Source: Acidaminococcus sp.
Lineage (GTDB): Bacteria; Bacillota; Negativicutes; Acidaminococcales; Acidaminococcaceae
Reading direction: 5' to 3'
DNA: 64,000 bases
Assembly: GCA_019416065.1 (NCBI GenBank)
Contig: DXYB01000001.1
Span: forward strand, 62,001-126,000
The notes beneath the pieces are model-generated. The model worked only from the letters and a program-made list of their open reading frames with translations, was not told the origin of the DNA and made no database searches. Below are positions 59,039 through 64,000 of the stretch, piece after piece. How positions within the stretch are numbered: position 1 is the first letter of the stretch; each line of letters starts with the position of its first letter. Made by a program: the position numbers and the translations under genes.

Positions 59039-59047
59039 ATTATAACA
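59039..59047 (-). promoter_or_regulatory. Extended -10 promoter (TGTTATAAT) of coaX-dusB
   Basis: TGT plus a perfect TATAAT on the minus strand, about 104 nt upstream of the coaX start and just below the birA terminator. Confidence 0.45.
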
Positions 59048-59051
59048 AAAG

Positions 59052-59094
59052 AAAAAAATCACGCAAGGGGATTCAGGCATTTTTCCCCTGCGTG
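59052..59094 (-). terminator. Terminator of birA
   Basis: TCACGCAGGGG pairs with CCCCTTGCGTGA around a long loop, followed by TTTTTTTC on the minus strand. Confidence 0.85.
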
Positions 59095-59100
59095 AAACAC

Positions 59101-60099
59101 TTACTCATACTTCCCTTTACCGTGCACCGGACGAATGGATACATCGCCTGCTAGCACAGTTTCTAATGTCCCGGTATCGTCCCGTTTTACCACAAGGCAG
59201 CCGGAAGCATCGATATCTATAGCCTTTCCGGTATAGGTTGTATCCGGTGCAATCACTTTTACATCCTTGCCGAGGGTAGTAGAGTACTTCCGCCATTCCT
59301 GGATCACCGGGTCAAATCCTTCCCGGCAGGCGATAGAATAATAGGTTTCCATATAGTCCAATACCTTAGCAAGAAGTTCCACACGGTTGATAGAATGCCC
59401 GGCAACGTCTGCAATAGACACAGCAAAGCTCCGCAATTCTTCGGGGACCACCTCCCGGGGTACATTCACATTGATGCCGATGCCGGACACCAAATAATTA
59501 ATATGCCCAAATTCCGCATTCATTTCCGTGAGAATGCCCACCAATTTTTTTCCTTCCAAAAGGATATCATTGGGCCATTTGATCTTGGCATCCACCTGAC
59601 AGCATTCCCGGATCGCCCGTACTACCGCCACGGCACTAAGCAACGTAATTTTTGAGGCATCCTGGGGCAAAAATGGGGGCTTAAACAGCACCGAAAACCA
59701 GATGCCCAAGGCTTTAGGACTGAACCAGCCTCGGTGTAACCGTCCATGACCGCCGGTCTGTTCTTCGGCTACAACAACCGTACCGTCTTCCGCTCCTTCC
59801 AGCGCCAATTGCTTTAATACATCGTTGGAACTGGTCACAGATTCATAATAATGAATATGCCTGCCTACAAATTGGGTATGCAGTTTTTCGTCAATTTCAG
59901 CGGGCAGCATTTTATCCGGTACTTGTAAAAGAGCGTAGCCTTTTTTCGTATATGACGTAATCTGGTATCCCTCTTTTTTTAATGCCTGGATATGCTTCCA
60001 GACCGCAGTCCGGCTAATACCTAGCGTGTTTCCCAATATTTCTCCCGAAACCGGATGGGGTGCATGTTGCTTCAGGATCTTTAAGATTTCCGTACGCAT
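59101..60099 (-). CDS. birA: Biotin--[acetyl-CoA-carboxylase] ligase and biotin operon repressor
   Basis: This 332-residue bifunctional protein has an N-terminal winged helix (ILGNTLGISRTAVWKHIQALKKEGY, residues 21-48) and a biotin ligase domain with EQTGGHGRLHRGW and IKWPNDILLEGKKL. The GRGRRGR loop appears as GGHGRLHRG. It can attach biotin to carrier domains needed by the decarboxylase parts in this genome and may also repress biotin genes. ATG 60099 follows AAAGGAAGGAAGG. Confidence 0.94.
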   Translation of the reverse strand: MRTEILKILKQHAPHPVSGEILGNTLGISRTAVWKHIQALKKEGYQITSYTKKGYALLQVPDKMLPAEIDEKLHTQFVGRHIHYYESVTSSNDVLKQLALEGAEDGTVVVAEEQTGGHGRLHRGWFSPKALGIWFSVLFKPPFLPQDASKITLLSAVAVVRAIRECCQVDAKIKWPNDILLEGKKLVGILTEMNAEFGHINYLVSGIGINVNVPREVVPEELRSFAVSIADVAGHSINRVELLAKVLDYMETYYSIACREGFDPVIQEWRKYSTTLGKDVKVIAPDTTYTGKAIDIDASGCLVVKRDDTGTLETVLAGDVSIRPVHGKGKYE

Positions 60100-60180
60100 A
60101 CGGATCCTTCCTTCCTTTGCGATAAGTAGTTGACTAGTGCAAACTATCCCGTCATTTGCCAGTTGTAGCGACTCACTAGG

Positions 60181-62112
60181 TTATGTCTGCGGGACTTCCT
60201 GTACAGCAGGTTGCTGCGCAGGATTCTCAGCCCCTTCCGGCAAAGTTGCCGGCGGAATGGGTGCAGGCGTCCCCTCTTGAGGAGGCTGAGGAGGCTCTGG
60301 ATTTTCATTTTTTTCCAGGATATGGCCATATTTCAGAATTTCCTCAATCTCGTGGCCCTCCAAAGTTTCCCGTTCAATCAGGTTTTTGGCAATCAGGTGG
60401 AGCTTATCCATATGCTCGGTCAACAATTTTACGGTGCCTTCATAGGCTTCGTCAATGAAATGGCGGATTTCGCTGTCAATCTGGGCCGCCACTTTTTCAC
60501 TGTAATCATTTTGTCGTCCGATATCCCGACCCAAGAAGACCTGTTCTTGCCGATGTCCAAATGTCACGGCACCCAGCACTTCACTCATGCCATATTCACA
60601 GGTCATCTGCCGTGCCAATTCAGTAGCCCGCTGCAAGTCATTGCTGGCACCGCTGGAGATCTCATGTAGCACCAGGGCTTCTGCCACACGGCCGCCCAAA
60701 AGCACCTTGAGTTCATCCAGCATTTCACTGCGGGTAGCGTAATAGCGATCTTCTTTGGGGAGGCTCAGGGTATACCCGCCCGCTCTTCCTCTGGGGATAA
60801 TCGTCACCTTATGCACCGGATCCGTATGGGATAGCAGCATCCCTACCAGGGTATGCCCTCCCTCGTGATACGCCGTCAAGCGTTTTTCTTCATCGGTAAT
60901 CACCCGGCTTCTCCGTTCCGGTCCCATCATCACCCGTTCCGCCGCTTCTTCCATATCGGCCATGGTAATCTTCATTTCGTTATTGCGGGCAGCCAAAAGG
61001 GCCCCTTCATTCACCAGGTTCGCCAAATCCGCCCCAGTAAACCCAGGTGTCCGCTGGGCTAAAACTCCCAGGTCCACATCCTGAGACATGGGTTTACCCT
61101 TAATATGCACCCGCAAAATCGCCCGGCGTCCCCGGATATCCGGTTTATCCACTACGATCTGCCGGTCAAACCGCCCCGGACGGAGCAAAGCAGGATCTAG
61201 GATATCAGGACGATTGGTAGCCGCAATCATAATAATGCCTTCATTGCCGCTGAAGCCATCCATTTCCACCAAAAGCTGGTTTAAGGTCTGTTCCCGTTCA
61301 TCATGACCACCGCCTAGACCAGCCCCTCTCTGACGGCCTACCGCATCAATTTCATCAATAAAGACAATACAGGGCGCATTTTTCTTGGCGTTAGCAAAGA
61401 GATCCCGTACCCGGGAGGCCCCTACGCCCACAAACATTTCCACAAAGTCCGAACCGCTGATACTGAAAAACGGCACACCGGCTTCCCCAGCAACGGCTTT
61501 GGCCAAAAGGGTTTTTCCGGTTCCTGGAGGGCCATAGAGTAAGACGCCTTTGGGAATCTTGGCTCCCAACTGGTTATACTTCAGCGGGGATTTCAAAAAT
61601 TCCACCACTTCTTCCAGTTCCTGTTTGGCTTCGTCGGCACCCGCTACGTCCTTAAAGGTAATGCCGCTTTTGCCGCCACCGTAGAGTCTTGCCTTGCTTT
61701 TCCCAAAATTCATGACCCGGCTGCCGCCGCCCTGGGCATTGTTCATCATGAAAAACCACAAAATCACAATGACCACCATGGGTAAAAGGGATGTCAACAG
61801 GTTGCTGAGCATGGAGGGCTGGGGGGGCAATTCCGCCTTGATTTCCACGTCCTTCCCCCGCAAGGTATCCACCATTTTTTCATCCCGGGGCGCAATGGTG
61901 GTGAACTGGCTACCATTTTGCAGTGTCCCGTGAATTTCTGCATTATCAATGATGGTGACTGACTTCACCGTCCCCTGCTGCACTTCTTTCATGAAATTGC
62001 TGTAGCTCATCTCGTTTTTGGGTGTACTGGCTACATTATAATAATCGTATATCCAAACCCCCAGGATCACAATGAGCAAGTAAAAAAACAAGTTGCGAAT
62101 CAGTTTACTCAC
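60181..62112 (-). CDS. ftsH: ATP-dependent zinc metalloprotease FtsH
   Basis: This 643-residue AAA+ membrane protease has an N-terminal helix, a periplasmic domain and a second helix ([21 protein letters not shown], about 105-125). The AAA module follows with GPPGTGKT and FIDEIDAVG, then the zinc HEGGH near residue 415. The C-terminal tail is long, Pro/Glu-rich ([10 protein letters not shown]). Two GTG starts, 62112 and 62130, are possible; AAGGGAG 6 nt before 62112 decides. Confidence 0.96.
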   Translation of the reverse strand: MSKLIRNLFFYLLIVILGVWIYDYYNVASTPKNEMSYSNFMKEVQQGTVKSVTIIDNAEIHGTLQNGSQFTTIAPRDEKMVDTLRGKDVEIKAELPPQPSMLSNLLTSLLPMVVIVILWFFMMNNAQGGGSRVMNFGKSKARLYGGGKSGITFKDVAGADEAKQELEEVVEFLKSPLKYNQLGAKIPKGVLLYGPPGTGKTLLAKAVAGEAGVPFFSISGSDFVEMFVGVGASRVRDLFANAKKNAPCIVFIDEIDAVGRQRGAGLGGGHDEREQTLNQLLVEMDGFSGNEGIIMIAATNRPDILDPALLRPGRFDRQIVVDKPDIRGRRAILRVHIKGKPMSQDVDLGVLAQRTPGFTGADLANLVNEGALLAARNNEMKITMADMEEAAERVMMGPERRSRVITDEEKRLTAYHEGGHTLVGMLLSHTDPVHKVTIIPRGRAGGYTLSLPKEDRYYATRSEMLDELKVLLGGRVAEALVLHEISSGASNDLQRATELARQMTCEYGMSEVLGAVTFGHRQEQVFLGRDIGRQNDYSEKVAAQIDSEIRHFIDEAYEGTVKLLTEHMDKLHLIAKNLIERETLEGHEIEEILKYGHILEKNENPEPPQPPQEGTPAPIPPATLPEGAENPAQQPAVQEVPQT

Positions 62113-62148
62113 ACTGTACTCCCTTTCCACTCCGCCATTGCAGAGTTT

Positions 62149-62700
62149 TTATTTTTCATAGACGGACCGCTTTAAAATACCAATATAAGGCAGATTCCGA
62201 TAGTCTTCATCATAATCCAGGCCAAAGCCCACTACAAATTCATCTGGAATGGCAAACCCGCTGTAATCCGGCAGGACCTTGACCAGGCGCCGTTCTTTCT
62301 TGTCCAGCATAGCCGCTACTTTTAGGCTCTTGGGATTACGGGAGCGAAACAGTTCTCCCACCGCTTTGAGCGTTAGCCCGGTATCAATCACATCATCCAC
62401 CAGGAGAATATTTTTCCCGGCCATGTTGCGACTGGTATCAAAAGAGATATCGACTTTGCCGCTGGTAGTTGTTCCCCGCCCATAGGAAGAGGCTTTCAAA
62501 AAGTCAATCCGAGTCGGCACTGTGATGTGCTGGGTCAGCTCCATCATAAAATAAGCGGCCCCTTTCAAAAGACCAATCACTACCAGTTCCTCACCGGCAT
62601 AATCTTTGCTGATTTCTGCTCCCATTTCCGCAATCCGTTTTTTCAGCGTTTGCTCGTCAATCAATATTCGATCTAAATTATTTTCCAGATTGGCCCGCAT
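62149..62700 (-). CDS. hpt: Hypoxanthine phosphoribosyltransferase
   Basis: This 183-residue purine salvage enzyme makes IMP/GMP from PRPP. The PRPP motif is ILLVDDVIDTGLTL, and the flexible loop SSYGRGTTTSG is present near residue 72-82. The frame overlaps the end of tilS by 23 nt, the classic tilS-hpt-ftsH arrangement. Confidence 0.97.
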   Translation of the reverse strand: MRANLENNLDRILIDEQTLKKRIAEMGAEISKDYAGEELVVIGLLKGAAYFMMELTQHITVPTRIDFLKASSYGRGTTTSGKVDISFDTSRNMAGKNILLVDDVIDTGLTLKAVGELFRSRNPKSLKVAAMLDKKERRLVKVLPDYSGFAIPDEFVVGFGLDYDEDYRNLPYIGILKRSVYEK

Positions 62701-63736
62701 CTCTTTGTTTCTCCTTTTTTGCCAGTTTGGCAGCCCGTTCTTCTTCCCGTGACTGCTGTTTCTTTCCTGCCATCAGTTCCCCATTCCAATAGATGAGTCG
62801 TACGTTTCCCGGCACATCCAGGGATTTATTTCCGACCCCCTTATCCAGCATGGCCAGAATGGATTTCACATGATCGTAGGTCAGTTCCCCGCCGCCCGCT
62901 TGCCAGACCAATAACCGTATGACCCGGCTGCGAATGCAAAAGGGCATCGAGCGGAACTCCTCTTTTACCCGAACATTCTGCGTGCCCAGGACATCCCTGC
63001 CAAATGTGGTCAGGTACCACCGGGCTTTTTGTTCTAAATAAGCCTCATCTCCCGCTGCTAGTTCTGCCTCCTGGGCCAACTGTTTTTTGATCCGAGGATT
63101 TTGTGTCATAAGTAGCGGCAGGAGTTCTTTTCGGATCCAGTTCCGCCGCAAGGATACATCATCATTGCTGCTGTCTTCACAATAGGACAATCCTTCTTCC
63201 CGGCAATAGGTTTCTGTGTCTTTTCGTGTTGCCGTCAAAAAGGGGCGAGCCAAATACCCGCTCACAGGGAGCATGCCCCGCATTCCTCTTGTGCCGCTGC
63301 CCCGCAACAGGTTTAAAAGAACGGTTTCCGCCTGGTCATCCTGGTGGTGTGCCAAAAAAATTCCCATCGCGTCTTTTTCTTGCCGGACCTGTTCCAGCGC
63401 AGCATACCGCAGCCTTCTGGCAGCATCTTCCAGGGAAAGTCCCTGCTCCTGCGCATAGGTTCCGGCTTCTACATCCTTACGGATGAAGGAAAGACCATAT
63501 TCCTTACAGTAGCCCTCCACGACTTTGGCATCCTGCTCCGCTTCGTCACCTCGTAAATGATGCTGCACATGAACCACTTGTACATCCACCTGGTCCATTT
63601 CCCCTTGGCGCCGCATCACATCTGTAAGAGCCAGGGAATCTGCCCCGCCGCTACAGGCAGCCAATACGGTCTGCCCCGGTTGCCACAGCGGGGACGCTGC
63701 CACTAAGGCTCGCAATGCACTTTCCAATACACCCAA
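62678..63736 (-). CDS. tilS: tRNA(Ile)-lysidine synthase
   Basis: This 352-residue PP-loop ATPase converts C34 of tRNA-Ile(CAU) to lysidine. The P-loop is SGGADS (29-34), followed by HVQHHLRGDEAEQDA and the HHQDDQAETVLLNLLRG catalytic segment. The C-terminal domain is short compared with enterobacterial TilS (about 430 residues), and the end (KEKQRDAGQSGK) is highly charged. TTG at 63736 follows AAGGTGAG. Confidence 0.93.
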   Translation of the reverse strand: MGVLESALRALVAASPLWQPGQTVLAACSGGADSLALTDVMRRQGEMDQVDVQVVHVQHHLRGDEAEQDAKVVEGYCKEYGLSFIRKDVEAGTYAQEQGLSLEDAARRLRYAALEQVRQEKDAMGIFLAHHQDDQAETVLLNLLRGSGTRGMRGMLPVSGYLARPFLTATRKDTETYCREEGLSYCEDSSNDDVSLRRNWIRKELLPLLMTQNPRIKKQLAQEAELAAGDEAYLEQKARWYLTTFGRDVLGTQNVRVKEEFRSMPFCIRSRVIRLLVWQAGGGELTYDHVKSILAMLDKGVGNKSLDVPGNVRLIYWNGELMAGKKQQSREEERAAKLAKKEKQRDAGQSGK

Positions 63737-63754
63737 CGCAACTCACCTTCTCAG

Positions 63755-63785
63755 AAAAAAAAGGCACTTCCGGGGAAGTACCTTT
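63755..63785 (-). terminator. Terminator between the S1-domain gene and tilS
   Basis: AAAGGTACTTCC and GGAAGTGCCTTT form a stem (one wobble), followed by TTTTTTTTC on the minus strand. Confidence 0.9.
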
Positions 63786-63793
63786 CGTGTTCA

Positions 63794-64000
63794 TTAATCA
63801 CCTCTGCGTGCACCACGGCCGCCCCGTTTGGATTCCGTATTTCGTTTCAGATCCAGCAGCCGGTCATCACTATCTTTCAAAAACTTGGACAGCTTATCTT
63901 CAAAGCTCATAGGCCCCTGCATCCGGGATGCGCTCCCTGGGAAACGCTTGCCGCCTTCGAATTTTCTCGGGGCACTTTCAAAATGTTTCCGTTCTCCTGT
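63794..64000 (-). CDS. S1-domain RNA-binding protein, C-terminal end (starts outside the window)
   Basis: Sixty-eight codons of a frame that enters from the right edge. The visible end is the basic tail with MSFEDKLSKFLKDSD and LKRNTESKRGGRG. This tail is typical of YabR-like S1-domain proteins placed before tilS in Firmicutes; the S1 domain itself would lie to the right. Stop TAA at 63794, with a terminator after it. The family call is from memory of that tail and position. Confidence 0.75.
   Translation of the reverse strand, partial: TGERKHFESAPRKFEGGKRFPGSASRMQGPMSFEDKLSKFLKDSDDRLLDLKRNTESKRGGRGARRGD

Noticed and set aside
1..64000. CRISPR array, insertion sequence or prophage
   Set aside because: No regularly spaced identical repeats with spacers, no transposase or phage structural gene was found; only the Rpn remnant and the 21-bp repeats hint at mobile DNA.

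Overview
The window looks like chromosomal core DNA from a diderm Firmicute of the class Negativicutes, most likely an Acidaminococcus-like amino-acid fermenter. This is inferred from content and was not checked against a database. The evidence is a Bacillus/Clostridium-style gene order (alaS-ireB-ruvX-DUF1292-mltG, tmk-holB-ricT-trmN6-rsmI, tilS-hpt-ftsH-coaX-dusB) and a T-box leader on ileS. These sit beside an OmpH/Skp periplasmic chaperone, biotin/Na+ decarboxylase subunits, ATP-dependent PEP carboxykinase and an acyl-CoA dehydrogenase. Base composition is near 50% GC, GTG and TTG starts are frequent, and nearly all genes lie on the minus strand.

Layout (minus strand unless stated). 0-2 kb: start of an M20 amidohydrolase and a secreted DUF4127 protein. 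2.2-4.3 kb (+): a MATE exporter and a secreted IseA-like protein. 4.4-5.7 kb: a biotin-dependent carboxyltransferase (oxaloacetate decarboxylase alpha type). 5.9-14.8 kb: a long alaS-to-phosphatase operon (tetR-like gene, ireB, ruvX, DUF1292, mltG, U32 protein, M24 peptidase, efp). 15-17.3 kb: a truncated amidase and an M18 aminopeptidase. 17.4-27.2 kb: rpsU-yqeY, then HIT/mtaB/rsmE/prmA/rsmI/trmN6/ricT/holB/tmk/decarboxylase, a translation and replication housekeeping block. 27.3-34.4 kb: tRNA-Ser(GCU), a second MATE exporter, a methyltransferase, rpsO, a nucleosidase, a SIMPL protein, an Rrf2 regulator, trxB-trx, ompH-like and csoR. 34.5-37.6 kb: ileS with its T-box. 37.7-42.1 kb: accessory stretch with a flavin-split-barrel protein, a collapsed Rpn nuclease gene, a 570-bp repeat-bearing gap, an exonuclease/TerB-N pair and a CopZ-like chaperone. 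42.2-45.6 kb (+): rluA-type synthase, fba, and the Na+ pump beta subunit with a 40-residue gamma-like subunit. 45.7-51.6 kb: pckA, acyl-CoA dehydrogenase, thioesterase, 3D-domain protein and an unusual long glutamine synthetase. 51.9-56.4 kb: pepV, dipeptide epimerase, DUF819 and a signal-less class A beta-lactamase-fold protein, which reads as a murein-dipeptide salvage unit. 56.6-64 kb: PAP2, dusB, coaX, birA, ftsH, hpt, tilS and the end of an S1-domain protein.

Metabolically, the decarboxylase subunits, PEP carboxykinase, fructose-bisphosphate aldolase, glutamine synthetase and acyl-CoA dehydrogenase fit an anaerobe that ferments amino acids and can couple decarboxylation to Na+ export.

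The most notable items are: an amidase ORF closed by an in-frame TGA with 21 apparently coding codons after it; a tiny OadG-like subunit; several promoter-hairpin-start leaders; a CsoR-box-like operator upstream of the copper chaperone; iteron-like 21-bp repeats in a gene-free gap; and the putative murein-dipeptide operon. No CRISPR array, insertion sequence or intact prophage was seen.
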